From Odobenus rosmarus divergens (Eukaryota > Chordata > Mammalia > Carnivora > Odobenidae), in the NCBI RefSeq assembly GCF_000321225.1, contig NW_004451402.1:638234-702233 (forward strand): DNA of 64,000 nucleotides, in the 5' to 3' direction. Below the pieces are notes generated by a model. The model ran no database searches and was not told the origin of the DNA. It saw nothing but the letters and a program-made list of their open reading frames with translations. This document shows positions 1-12,796 of this stretch, in pieces; the stretch's first letter is position 1, and the number at the start of each line of letters is the position of its first letter. The translations under genes and the position numbers were made by a program.

Positions 1-6
1 CCGGGC

Positions 7-30
7 ATGGGGCGCGCCGCGGCCGCCTGA
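7..30 (+). other. Short upstream ORF in the probable 5'UTR (7 codons plus stop)
   Basis: An ATG at 7 is followed in frame by Gly-Arg-Ala-Ala-Ala-Ala and a TGA ending at 30, 163 bases before the APCDD1 start codon. It can only affect translation if transcription starts upstream of position 7, which the window does not show. The context is GC-rich, so it may be chance. Confidence 0.35.
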
Positions 31-193
31 CGCGTGGGGCCTGGGCCGGCCGCCGGTGTCGCCGCGCCGCCGCCTCGTCGCGTCCTCCGGGCTGGAGGCG
101 GGGGGACAGAGCGCGCGCGGCGCCGCGGCCGTTCCCGGGGAGCGGCGTCCCTGGACGGCGGGCGGCTCAGGCGGTCCGGGAGGAGGACTGGAG

Positions 194-251
194 ATGTCCG
201 GTCTGTGCCGCCTCCTACTCGCGTACCTGTTCCCGGCCCTCCTGCTTCACG
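194..251 (+). CDS. APCDD1: APCDD1 coding exon 1: start codon and signal peptide
   Basis: The ATG at 194 opens residues 1-19 plus one base of codon 20, ending at the donor ACG|GTGAGT (GT at 252-253). The encoded MSGLCRLLLAYLFPALLLH is a typical signal-peptide core with a leucine-rich h-region. It differs from the human N-terminus as I remember it mainly at residues 3-6 and 10. Leu9, the residue changed by the human hypotrichosis mutation L9R, is leucine here. I chose this ATG because it is the only one in frame that leads directly into the signal peptide and it gives the expected length. Its context (GGAGATGT) has A at -2 and G at -3, which is adequate for initiation. Confidence 0.93.
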
Positions 252-3200
252 GTGAGTTTCTGCGCGGGCGCCGGGGAGCCCGGGCGCAGCCGCTGCTCCC
301 CCTGCCCAGCCCCGGGGGAGGGGGCTCGCGGGTCCCCCGGCGGCGCCCGGAGCTGGTTTGAGGCTGGAGCTTGCTTTCTGGAAGGGTGCAGAGCTCACAC
401 ACAGACACCTTTTAACTTATGAACGGATTGCATCAAGTTCCGGGGAAAACTTTTCTGTCCTGTTGGGGTTTCAAAGTACAGACTGTCATGAAATCGCGGG
501 CTCCGCGATCCGGTCTCCAAAGTGTCAAGAGTGTCCGCCGGAGGGGCTCTTGATGTGGTGCAAGGTTTTGTGGGGCTGTAAAGCGAAACTATGGTCATTT
601 AAGGGGAAAAACAGCCCGCGCGCGTTTCTCTGTTCCCTCGGAGAGGACTAATGTTTGCTGAAGGTGGGGTGATGCGGCTCTCGCCCCAAGTGGACTGGGT
701 GCAGTCGCAAGGAGCAGGAGACTCTTAACACCCAAGGTGTAATCATGAAAACCGGTCTCCGAAGGTTCTCCGGAACTGGACACCCTGTTTCCTTCAGACT
801 CTTGCTTGATGGTTTTGTTTCTGCGCCTCATGGGCCACATTTCCTCGGGGGCTCCAGTAAACCCTTAGCTAGAGAACCTCAGCTCTTTCAAAGAGTTCCA
901 GGAATTGCACTGAGAAAAATAAGGCAGATTTTGTGGTAGATTGGTGTTGATCCTCGCTGCAGGTGGTGGCAGAACATGTTGTGCTGATTCAGAAATCCTG
1001 AGTGAACTTTCCCTAATGGTGGACACCTGACATTTCAGCAGAGCGTCTCCACGGGGAGCATGGCTCTCCTGCCTCCACACCACCAAGCCTCCAAAACTCC
1101 TGCAGGTCAGATGAGCACCCTCAAGGACGGTCAGTTTCTGAGCAGGACCCGCAGCTCTCGGTGGAGCTTCAGAATGCATTGATGCTTTGTAGCTAGCACT
1201 GAAGACCAGGCTGTGACCCCCACCCCACACCCCTGCGCCCGCCACCCTGCGTGATCTAGGAAGGCACGAGCCCCGGAGCTGTGTAAGTGGCTCTTTTCTT
1301 TGTCATCCCGCTTCAGGGCAGACAGCTCCAGCACTGCAGGCCCTGCTAAGGTGCCTGGTGGGGCCACACCTGCCTGATTGCCAAGGTGTGTCCACTGAGC
1401 CCCAGTGATCCCAGACTTTGAAAAGTCAGGGTGGAAGGCTTGCAGTTTGAGGGCCAAAGAGAGAAGGTATAATTACAGGGTTGCACTCCTAGGCCCATCT
1501 GCTTAGAATTACAGAGCAGTTTTAATCTTTGGCTGAAACATGAAACAAATCAGAGCCAATGAGCAGATCAAACAGCAGCTGCCACACACACCAGAAGAAA
1601 GAGGGTGAGAGAGATGAAACAGAAAATTGTCCCCTTAAAAAAATCTGTTGTAATATCTGCGAACAAAAATGGCAGGATGGTGAAATGACTTTCAAATGAG
1701 AAATTACTTGAAAATTTGGCGTAAACAGGATTTTTTTTGCATTTTGGACTGTAAAAGTGGGCCTCAGAAGTGCGGCTTGGACCGGCTTGTTCTGAACGCT
1801 TTCTCCCTCCTTTCAGAGGTGGGTGTTGTAATTATACTTCCTAGCCTGCCCGCTAGTCCAAGCTGGGATAATAACTAATAGTTGGTAATAAAAGCCCCAG
1901 TAAATCCTTGTGAGAATAGCCCGAAATCTCCCAATTTGAGTCTGTGTTGGCCTGAACTTCTTGGGATAAGAGATTTATCCAGACCTGGTTGTGCTGGGAG
2001 AACTTTGTGGTGGAAGGGAGGAAGGAAGGGGGCAGTCTGCACTATAACCCAGAGGGGGAGCGGGGTGGGGCGGGGGGGTCAGACCCCGTGCATGTGTGTG
2101 CATGCCTATATGTGTGTGACGAAGAGGATATAAGAGAAAAAAGGCGTTTGGATGGCATGGATACCCTGCAAAAAATTATCCAATTTCAAAGTGAGTCTGC
2201 AATGGCAAAATTATTAACGCTGACGTTGCTCAAAGATCAACTTGGATCCTGCAGGGAGTGTTGGACTCTAGCATAAAAAAATAAACAGATGGAATGATTG
2301 TTCAATGTATAAATCCTTGGGATTTAAGAAAGGCTTGTGGTAATTCATTAGGATAATGTAAAGCACCAGGAAACAATTGAGTATTCTCCTTTTCCCTTTT
2401 CCTCCTGATTTTCCCCAATTGAAGTAGTTTTAACTGAAAATAGGTATTAACCATCTTAACCCAAGAGAATGGCTTGATGAATGTGTCCTACTCTATAGTC
2501 GGAGGTTTTACAAACATTTAAAAATTCTGTAGCGACAGATGAGCTTGATCATATATTTTAATAGTTATGAGTCGAAATCTTCTTAGAATGGCTTAATGAT
2601 TTTTTTCCTGATACCTAGGCATCTTATTTTACTAAACATAGGACACTATTTGTCTATTGTAGCAATTTTGGTAACAACAGATTTTTGGGGGTTACGAGTG
2701 TGTTTGTGACAAACTTTAATAAGTGTAGTTTCAGACATCATTTATAGATTCTTATACTAGCAAGTCACATTAATAAGATTAAAAAGTACACAAGGCCTTT
2801 ATGAAGATTCTGTGTAAGGATGACATAGAAACTACGATGTTTGGCCTCCAGTCTTTGCTTAGTTTGTTGGTTACTTTTATTTCCACTAATTGCAAATCAT
2901 AAATCACCCCTGTGTCCTACTGGTGAGTAAATTAGGCTCTGGCTAGACTTGAGCCTGTTGTTTGTTTTTGCTGTTTTTTAAACTGTAAATGTAGGGCAGG
3001 ACTCAAGTTCAAAATTTAATGGCATGAAAGTATACATGTCAATTTTACTTTCCTCTCCTTCAACTTCTGAAAACAATTGAATTTCTTAATCCAAATAAAA
3101 CCTATTGAATGTCACGGAGGTGTGCAGCTGGAAGATGTCCATTATCACTGTTTTCTTTGCTTAGATGAAAAGCCACAGAAATCATTCGGCTCCAGAAACA

Positions 3201-4139
3201 CAGATTAGCATGAGGTATTCCAGAATAAGTGGTGCTTTAATGCACAGCAAAGTGCGGACTCTCCTTGCTAATGGAAATATTTGATTTTAAGTTTTGGAAC
3301 TGATGTTGGGGGAGATGTTCTATCCCCCCGTGCTGTTTGCTTGTGTAGAATTAGTTGACTTTTCTGAAAGGTGAAGGCACTTTTGAGCTATTCCCTTTCA
3401 TTCAAGCATATTTTAGCAAAATGAAAAAAAAAAAAACCACAAAACTAAATTTCCAAGTGAGAGCTTACCCAACAAAATCGGACAAAACACTTATATAGGA
3501 TAAAATAGGAATCTTTGAAATACCGTTTTACTGAAGACAGTTTTTGTAACCAAGAAACCATTGTGTTTCCTGCACCCTTTCCCCCTTGGTCATAAAATGA
3601 AATCTTGAAAAGAAATATGACTCATTGGAACATAACAAGGAGCAAGGGTCTTAGATGTTAAATATTCTCTTGCAAAATCAGTTGACTTGCTTCAAACATG
3701 TGGCTAGGCACATCTATAGTAGCCATGTTCATTCTTTTTCTCCCCAAATGAGAAGAGAACTAAACCTTAAGTGGATGATATGACTGTGTAATTACATACT
3801 GTTTAGGGACAGACTGATGACAACTTGATATAATCAATTAAAGTGAAGCATAAGACATTTAAGACTAGAAACATGAAAAGCTATGTTACTGATTGTATAC
3901 ATCTGCTGAAACTCACACAGCAGGCTGTGTCTTCAGTAGACCCTGGTGTGTAGCGTTGAAGTGAAGACCCTGCCATTGTTGTTCACGCACGCCTTCTTAC
4001 TGTGTCAAGATTTTATGTGTTCGGGTCCTTATGGGAATAGAATTATTCTGGAAAGTCATGTGATAGGTATCAAGGTTAGAGAAATGATAGTGTGACACCC
4101 TAAAATTATTAAGGTTATTCTGTTCTGTAAGGGTTTTCC

Positions 4140-4245
4140 AGTTTTATTCATTCAGCAAGTACATTTATGAGGCCCTCCTGTGTGCCAAGTACCCCCACAT
4201 GCCAGGGACAGGAGCTGTGAGGAGGTGCATACTCCCTTTCCTGCA
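4140..4245 (+). repeat. L2-like LINE fragment
   Basis: The text from TTTATTCATTCAGCAAG through TGTGCCAAG and the purine/pyrimidine mix after it follows the ancient L2 3' consensus (ATTCAACAAATATTTATTGAGC...CTATGTGCCAGGCAC). It is heavily diverged. The match is from memory of the family, so the limits are approximate. Confidence 0.5.
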
Positions 4246-7200
4246 GAGCCCCAAAGAATATCGAGGGGTGAGGAGGGAAAGCTTGTTGCAGGGCCCCAGA
4301 GCGGGGAGGATGGCATGCTCTGGGTGACTATAGTACTTTCCCTGCTGAGAATCCCACCAGACCGCCCCAAACATACACATACTCCACGTACACCATACAC
4401 ACACACCCACACATGGGCACAACTGTGCTGAAGAGCATGGGTGCGGCAGCAGCAATGAACTACGGATGTAACATGCAAATTGTGCAGTTTGTGGTTCGAC
4501 CCCAGTGTCTAGCCTGGGGACCATGGCATTAGAAGAAAATGACATAGAAAATTACCTCATTTTCAGCTACAGTTGAATGGAGCCAGGAATTTGAAATCTT
4601 GACTTTATTATATTTCTCATAAAAGGAAAAATACTTTTAGATAAAAAGGTTTAAAGATTGGCAAGAGCAGCTCTTTCAGCTTTTATCTCACAAAACAATT
4701 TGGAAAGAAAAATAAGAGCTTGGTAGGCATAGCTACCCACATGGTAGTAAAATCCAGTTTGTCTGCAATGCATACAGGCTTTTATTCCAACACATGGAAA
4801 GCTGTGCTGGAGCTTATCTAGCAGAATCCACGGTAAAGCATACAGTTACAGTAATGACTGCTTATTTAATTGGGCAGGGCAATTTCATGGCTAAGTAATT
4901 ACCTGCATTTAATCTAATCAGCCACATTTTATCTGCTTTGGGTTTTTACATATCACACCAGTTCTAACTTGAGAATACTTTCTCACTCTGATTATCCAAG
5001 TAATACATGTCACATTATTTAAAACAGAAGCGTGCGAAATGAGCAAGAAAAGCATCACTCAGAAGCCCCTCCCCAGAGACAACCATTGTTAATATTCTTA
5101 CATATGCTTATTTAGCCTTTAAAAAAATTTTTTTTAAAGCATTGAACTACATATTATAGAGACCGACCCGATCAAAGATTAGTTCAGTCTCAAGTGTGCT
5201 TGAAAATTGTTTCCTTCCCCACTAATTTTACATTTTATTACATGTAAAGTGGTTTGGAAATTTTGGTTCTCGATCTCGATCGGCAGGTGAGAAACTCTGG
5301 AATATATCTAGATAATTCAAATTTTTAAAAATGTTATTGAAAACTTGGGGATTTGGACATGGAGTATACTTTCTGTTTCTTGTTTCCTTTCATTAAAAAC
5401 AATGGCCCGTGCACGAGCGAGAACCTCACGTGTAGTAGGCACTTAGCTATTTGGTCAATGAATGAATGTTGACTTTCAGAAGGCAAGTAGTTACTTGCTG
5501 CTTGCTCCCCTGGTCTCCCACCCTTCACTCTTCTCTTTAGTCCCCTCCCTGTCCCTGGACTGGCTGCTTCCTGAAAACACCATGGGTTTAAGAACAAGCT
5601 TTGCTGGGGATGACCATAGCAAAAATAGTATATTCATTCCCTTTGACAACTATGCTAAGGACTGCTTTCTGAATGCATAATCTGGTGAATTCAGTGGGGT
5701 AAACAGTCATCTGGTCACGCACACGGGCTTTGTATTTAGGGTGTCAGTCAGTCTCTACATAAATGGCCAACTCTATGCTTCCTTTCATTTCGGGAAATCT
5801 GGTTTTTTTATTGATATCATTGAGAGTTTTCAGGCTCTGAACTGTAGACTTTACAATTATGATAGTGGTTAAGGTCATTCTGCAGTCATTTTGGATTACT
5901 GTTACTCCCTGGGAGTAAATCACTCATGCGCACGCATACATGTGAATAAACCTTCCAGAGCTCCAGGATCTCGTTTAGTTCTCTAGAAGTAGTAAGCTGT
6001 AAAATAATACTGTAAAGCCTTTACGAATTAATTTTTTTTCAACAAGTGAATAATTTCCTTCCAAAGTCTACTATTTTCTCCCACATTTACTTGAAAGAAG
6101 TACCCACTTGTCATCATAATTTTATCTGAGCCCAGGCCCTGGGACCCCCAGTCTTGGATACCATTTTACGGTGAAGTCGTTTTCCTGATTCAGAGCTCTG
6201 CTGGACAGGGAACAGTGCTATGGAGAGCTTCCAGCTTATTTGGTGTCATGGACTGGCCGTTTATAGAACACTTCACATTAAAGAGTGGTTCTCTGCTTAT
6301 AACTTTCTATACCTGGGTAGTAACTGGCATTTGATAAATGAGATAGCATATGCATAAAGTAAATTGTTAAGTGTTACACAAACTTTAGTTGTTATCATTA
6401 TTGTAATTTTTACTTTGATACAAGTAAAAGGCACATACTGGATGACCTACTCCAAGCCACCCTGAAGACCAAATTCATAGTCACTTTCTTACTGGATGGT
6501 GGTTGTTTTTTAATCCTTTGAGATACTCTTTTCCTTGGATTCATTTATAGCAAAATCTTAGTAGAAGAACCCGACTAACTAATCTTCTCAGTTAACCAAA
6601 ATATCTAGAATCCTCAGTTAACCAAAATATTGATGTTCTTTGTACCTGCACTCCCACACACAGACTTCGTCAGCTTATAAAAAATGAGGAAAAAACCTTT
6701 CATGACTTAAACAGAGTTGTTACCTGTTCACTCCAGTATCTCTGTATCCAGAGTACCACCCTACAGGGACTGATGTTCCTAATAATGACCTTGAGCCACT
6801 TTGAGAACCTGAATCATCAAAGAACAACCATAAATGTCAACTGCATTCAACATACAATGGCAGAATTTTCAACAACCAGTGGTTGTGATTAGTCAACACT
6901 TCCAGTTACATGGGTAGTCCAATTAAATGGGGGTTTTAAAAAGTTGTTATATATAGCAAGCAGATTTATTATAAATAATAGGGATACTCAGCAGCTATTC
7001 TAATAGTTACCACCCCTGAGTACTGCATTGCCAAGTACCAGGATGACGGATTTACACAATGTAAGATTAAAGTAGGACATATAAATATTTTGCACAAGTG
7101 TCTTTTCAGATGTAGTGCTAAATTAGTATTCGTTCCTACTTTCCTCTTTCCCTTCCTTCCCTCCTCTTTCCTTTCTTTGACTATAACTTCTTATATACCT

Positions 7201-7419
7201 TCTCCACAACATGCATAAGATGGTCAGGACAAAAAACTCAGAGACTACAAAAGAGATTTACTGCTGTTTGTCCAGAGTCGTTCCCGTCTCTTATCTTTCT
7301 CATTTATTCAGGCAAAAATGATATGCTGAGCCATCATCACAGAAGTGTCAGAATGGATCTCCCTGTTTCCCATACCTCTGAAAATGGGAAAAGCAGTCTT
7401 CCCAAAATGGAATTCCTGT

Positions 7420-7868
7420 TGTGCTGTTACATTGCTTAACATCTTTTGGTGGTTTCTCTTAACCTTTCCAGTGAAATGCACTCAGCGTGCTATGTGGTCC
7501 TCTTGATCATGGCCCTGCCTCTCTTCTTCTGCTCCTCTGTTGTGGGCCACCCTGTGGCCCCCTCTCCCTGAGCCCGGCCCGGTTCCTCCTATGTGAACCC
7601 CTCCTGTCTACCTCTTTATGTTTGAATATGCTGTATACTCTGCCCAGATCACTTCCATTCAGCATTCAAGGCATGGTTGCCCCTCCATGAACCTTCCAAG
7701 GATGAATTCAGAGCCTGCTCTCTCTGTCCTATGAGTCCCTCTACAAGCCACTTGGGGGTCTGGTTTCTGGTCCAACTGAGACTCCCTCAGGGTATAATGT
7801 TTGTAGCTTCCATGTCCAGAACAGAGCCTGGCCCTTTAGAACCTTTCTGATGGTTTGAATGAATGAGT
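7420..7868 (-). repeat. L2 LINE fragment, antisense to APCDD1
   Basis: Read on the + strand, the block shows the reverse-complement L2 order: TTGCTTAACATCTTTTGGTG, CATTCAAGGCATGG, CCATGAACCTTCC, CAGAACAGAGCCTGG, and finally TTTGAATGAATGAG. That order (CTTAACATCCTCCAGTGG...AATGAATGA) is typical of L2. Divergence is high, as expected for a repeat older than the placental radiation. Confidence 0.6.
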
Positions 7869-9149
7869 TGCTAGTTTCAGTCCCCAACTGGAGTTGACAT
7901 CCTCTGAGCGACGCAGTGAACACAGGGGTCCCTGGGTTGACCAGAAGTCTAAGGCTGGTTTCCGTGGAGGGCACGCCATGGGCGATCCTGAGACAGAAGT
8001 CTTGGGGGATAAGGAAAGCTGTTCATCTTGACCTCTCCTGCAGGTAGACTTGGTGCTTCAAATGACCTTTAAATTCTAAAAGCCATTTCATAGAAGTAGC
8101 ACTCATGAGAAGGCCAACCAGAGTTTCCCCACCAGACAAGCCAAGTAAATATTGGAGACCACTGTTGGCAATTGACTGCAAACCTACGAGACAAGTTTCT
8201 CCGACTGTACAGCAGCTCCGGCTTTCACGTGACCCATTTAATTTTGTCCTCACCAAGGTGATGGGTACTCGAAGGGCAGAGATTCTATCTCTGGGATAAA
8301 ACGGGAACCAATCCCATTTTTTCTACCCTAAAAATTGACCCTAGTATCGGCCTCGAGTGCAAACCCTAACTCACTGTATGCCGAAGAGCCGTGCTAACTG
8401 TAGGGTTTTCCTCCACCTGCCTGCCCATGCTGCTGCTCTTCTGCCCTGACAGTCTTGCCATTTTCTGTGACCTGTGCTCGTTGTCCGGTAAGAGCGATGG
8501 CCAAGTGCAGATTTGTCTCTAGAAACCCGAGTGATGTAATGATCTTTTGCCTGCTTTCGAATGATTGGCGTATTGGTGGCTCTGGGATTTTATTTCTTCC
8601 ACCCCTAGTTAAAAAGCATCACTGTAGGCTCCCTTCCTGTGTGACTGGCCTTATGAACGACCCAGGCAAATTCTGACCACCACTCCCTCTTCCTCTGCCT
8701 TTGAACTCCCAGCTTCCTTCCCAGAACCCTCCTTCATCGTCTCCACCCTTGTTCTTTGACATTCAGGCCAGTGAGACCTTGAGAGCCTCTAGGTCAGAAA
8801 AACTTATTTTCATTCTTCTTCATGCTTCCGGCTCCTAAAATATACAAAGTAAGAGTGAATAGGTATTTGTTAAACTGAGTAGAACTTGTCAACAACCACA
8901 GAGCCCAGCGCTTTGGGTCCCACCCCCTTCTGCATCAGGGTCACCAGTTAACTCAGGGAACCCTGTGTCTTTCTTTACTCTGAGCACTCTGTCCTTCTCA
9001 GAGCTCAGAGGGAGTCTGGCTCTGGCTGACTTTTACCATTATTTTAACTCTGCTGTTGGCTGGGAAGGACTTTTTGAAGGCGATCTAAAAGCCTAATCAT
9101 TATTTAAAATAATAACCCATTTAATGAGAACTATGTCTGTGCTAAGGAA

Positions 9150-9260
9150 GACAACCCTGAGAGATGGGTAATGTTACCCCTCTTTACAGATGAGTAGATG
9201 GAAGCTTGGCGAGGTTAAGTCATTTGTTTCAGGTCACCACACTAATGGTGTGTTTCATCG
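9150..9260 (-). repeat. MIR SINE fragment
   Basis: TTACCCCTCTTTACAGATGAGTAG and then GAGGTTAAGTCATTTG...GGTCACCAC follow the reverse complement of the MIR core (CCCATTTTACAGATGAGGAAACTG...GAGGTTAAGTGACTTG...GGTCACACAG). Confidence 0.65.
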
Positions 9261-10643
9261 ATTGGAAAATACACTTTTTCCCCCCATATTTTAAGATCTC
9301 TGCAGTGGATGTGCATCCTCTGGTCTGGGGGGGTCCCAGTCCCTGTCAGCTTGCAGGCAGCAGTCATGCGGGGGTGCTACAGTCTTCCCCTGTGTGAATC
9401 TGGACACAGCAGCTCATACTGTCATCACATCACTTCCTTTATATGGCCCCTTGTTACTCCACGTCTGTGGATTCGTTGCAGATAGGTCGGTTTTGAAAAT
9501 AGAATAAATGTTTGAGCCATGCGTGCTTGGTTATTTTCTCCATAACTCACTTATAAATTTCACTCTTCAGAATCAGCATGGCCTTGTAACAGAGCCGTGG
9601 AGTGTGAGTTTGACATCAGTGAGGCAGATATTTATCACCAGGAGAATAAACTGCGATTCCCTATTTTCTCACATAGCAACAATCAATTGCATAGAAAGGA
9701 AGACCCACAAAAAGATGTGGCTGTGTTCGTGTTTTGCTGTTGAGATACATGCAAAGCAAACCTATTACCCGCCACACATGAAGGGTTGCAACTGAAGGCG
9801 GCAAGAACCCTTGTCGAATCTCTTTGAACAGATAAAAGCCATGTCAGAGCAGTTGGGCGCTGCTGTGCAGGATGCAGGGGGATCGCGGGACTGTTGTGCA
9901 GTCATCATTGAGCTGCAAGTGTTTTTGTCACTGGTGGTAAAATAATGATGCATCTTCACAATCCTTGAAGTCTTGGATTTGATGAAATCCTTTAAGTGGC
10001 AGATCCAGTTTCAGACTCGCACAGCCTAGCTCCAGAGACTTCACCCATATCCACTACCCTTCCAGCTTTTATTGTCTTTACGGGAAAGCACTTGCAGAGT
10101 GTAAAGGGGTTTACAAATCAATTTTTAGAACATAACTTGGTTGATAGGGAGATGATTCTTTACCACATGCTCAGTGTCACATTTAAAGCAGAATCGTCCC
10201 CAACTCCCAATGCCTCATAACTTGAATTAGAATCTGTTTCAAGTTAGCCACATTGTAACTGATCACACAGGCAGTTGACCCACCAGACAGCAAGCTGTAG
10301 TATCTTTCATTTCTTGTTTGAATAACAGGGAGTTCAGGAACTGCTTCCCATCATCAAGATAATTACAGCTCCTGGGATTGGTAGAGGTCCATACTACCCT
10401 CTTTCCCTCCTCCAGTTCAAAGCCAACTGAGAGATCAGCAGAGGTCTCAGACAAATGGGGATGAAAACATAAGAACTGTGATAAATACTCAGAAGACACA
10501 GTATAGTGTCCCATGGTGGGATTGCTAACAGTTCACCCCTGAATTTTTCAGCCTTTCCACCTGGCCTAGTGCCACAGCCAAACAACTGAAGGGTCAGGGT
10601 CCTTACTATGTGGCAGGGGTAGGCGCTGATCAAAATGCATGTG

Positions 10644-10846
10644 CAGTTGGCCCTTGAACAACACAGCTTTGAACTGTGTGGGTCCACTTCCATGTGGATT
10701 TTTTTTTTCCGATAAAGATAGTACAATACTGTAAGTGTATTTTCTCTTCATTACAATTTTCTTGATAACATTTTCTTTTCCCTAGCTTACTTTATTGTAA
10801 GAAGACAGTATATAACACATATGACATGTTGTTCAAGGGTGAACTG
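10644..10846. mobile_element. Tigger-like (pogo/TcMar) non-autonomous DNA transposon
   Basis: The left end CAGTTGGCCCTTGAACAAC and the right end GTTGTTCAAGGGTGAACTG are near-perfect inverted repeats about 20 bp long, enclosing ~160 bp. A TA follows the right end, as expected for TA target duplications of this superfamily. The left flank reads TG, probably mutated. The interior carries the remembered motif TTTGAACTGTGTGGGTCCAC. There is no transposase ORF, so this is a MITE-like internal deletion product. The exact subfamily name is uncertain. Confidence 0.8.
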
Positions 10847-12624
10847 TATTTTGAAAAGAGGCCAGTTTGGCAGACAGAAAGAGACGAATGTCATAGTCAC
10901 ACACACCTGTTTCCATCCGACACACAGCTTCACTGGGGAGGGTTGAATAAGGCATGGGGAGAGAATACCCAGAAATGCAATCTTCTTTCCTCCGTGGAAG
11001 CAGGGGCCACTGGTAGGAAGGGCCTCGCTGAACCACCAGAAGCCCATGAGCACGGACACCACCAGGCGTGGGTTTCAGAGTTTTAGTGCTCCTCTCATTC
11101 TTGCTGGGGTCCAAATCACCTGGTTGGGCTAAATGGGGTTGGTCGTGAGCTTGCATTCATTTGAACATAGCATCATCTCATTTTCCAATCTCCTTTCACA
11201 CTTTTTATTTAGTTGAATCATACTCATGGGTGTCTGCCTCGTTGCCTTTTGCTTTCATTCAAGATCCATAGGGAACAATCCAAAGTTGCTGCTTTAGCCC
11301 AAGGCCAGCATTTTGCTCAAAGGAAAAGCTGAGTTCCCACATGTCTTCTCAGTACCAAAGACTTTCAACAGATTAGTTCAGCCTTCTGAGTATTTTATAA
11401 ATATCTGAATGTTATCAACATGTGGGTCTGAGTCTCTCCAGTAGGTTTTCACCGTGTTGCTCTAAGTCACCATGTTCTGGGCCTAACTTTGCATTTTTAA
11501 ACGATGCCCCGTAAACCCTGGTTTCTCTATGAAGTTATTTAGGTGTTGATTACAAAATATATAATTGCCTCTTCATAGTACAGTTCTGATGGGTGCATTT
11601 TATTTATTTTGTGTATATATTTTATTTTATTTTTGTCTAGGGTTTTTTGGGTTTTTTTTTTTTATTAGCACAGTGCTGAATACTTAGTAGGTCCACAATA
11701 AAGACGTATTGTTGTGTTAATTACTTCGGGAGTGAATCTCAAAGGGAAGAGTGGGCTTTCAGATTATAACTCAGTTAGCTGGCAATGCTTTCTTCTGAAC
11801 AGGGGCTGCTGGTTATTTTGCACGTTTAAGGGTCCGCCAACCTAAACTGCTTATACTGAAGATGAACTTAGTCCTAATATTCCTTTACCTGTGGAAAATA
11901 AAAATATGTAGTCTTCTTGTAGTTATTCTTTATTTAGAACCCTGTATTAGCATTGCCTTCGTGGGTGTGAGGGGATGGAGTGGGAAGGTAATTGGGGAAA
12001 AATGTCCCACACGTCCCCCACCTAAGGGGGGTATGTGACTTGCGCCCCCACTGATGGGGAGCCCTGTAGAGGGTGTCCATCAGAGATGGAGAGAACCAGA
12101 AGATGCGTGGCTTGGTGGGAGCAGTGGGGAGCCCAGCCAGGGAGCAGATGTCAGTTAGGAACCCTCTGAGTTATTCCTGGGCCTTTCTCCACCCCATCAG
12201 AATTCCCCTTCCACTGAGGCTGGTCTCCATGCTCTTCCCCCTCCTCACCTAAATGTGTGACTGCATGAGTCTCCCTTCCTGCTGACCCTTTTCTTACCCC
12301 TCCCTTGGGTGGCTTTGGAACATGTTCATTTCTCTCTTCAGCCCGTTACATTCATTTATCTGCGCTGTAAGCTGCTCACTTAGAGGCACCATTTTATTTG
12401 CCATTGCACAGACGCACGGATTTGAGCTCAGCCTTTGCCAGGAACTAGCCGAGAGACCTCCCAAGAGTCCGTGTTGTCTCCGTGGGTCTCGGCTTTCCCG
12501 GCTTTCCCACCTGGGAAGTGGTCTCCCAGGACGTATCCCCCTTTGAGATATTAACTCCAGGAGAGTAGAGACAGTGATAAGCCTGGTGGGGTAAGAGTGC
12601 ATTTCCTACTTGCAGTGATTTCTT

Positions 12625-12796
12625 TTCTTTTCTTTTTTTTTTTAATAATTTTTTAAAAGATTTTATTTGAGAGACAGCAGGAGCAGAGGGGAGAGGCAAA
12701 GGGAGAAGCAGACTCCCCACTGAGCGAGGAGCCTGAGATCATGACTTGAGCCAAAGGCAGACGCTTAACCAACTGAGCCACCCAGGCGTCCCCCAT
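12625..12796 (-). mobile_element. CAN-SINE (tRNA-Lys-derived), antisense, 92 bp before exon 2
   Basis: The element runs from its poly-T (complement of the A-rich tail) at 12626 to the complement of the tRNA-like head (TGAGCCACCCAGGCG). It is flanked by a perfect 15-bp target duplication, TTGCAGTGATTTCTT, at 12610-12624 and 12797-12811. The perfect duplication suggests a fairly recent insertion. It lies antisense to APCDD1 and very close to the acceptor of exon 2. Confidence 0.95.

Larger units (their letters stand above)
1..700 (+). promoter_or_regulatory. APCDD1: CpG island spanning the APCDD1 promoter edge, 5'UTR and exon 1
   Basis: The first ~360 bases are extremely G+C rich with dense CpG, including AscI- and NotI-type octamers at 11-26. 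CpG density falls away by about 700. No TATA box is visible before the start codon, which fits a dispersed CpG-island promoter. The window begins inside the island, so the upstream promoter and transcription start are outside the view or cannot be placed. APCDD1 is known as a direct beta-catenin/TCF target, but I saw no convincing TCF/LEF site in this short proximal piece. Confidence 0.85.

Noticed and set aside
5171..6822. TCF/LEF-like ATCAAAG motifs at 5171 and 6816
   Set aside because: A 7-mer like this is expected by chance several times in 12 kb. No clustering or conservation evidence is available.
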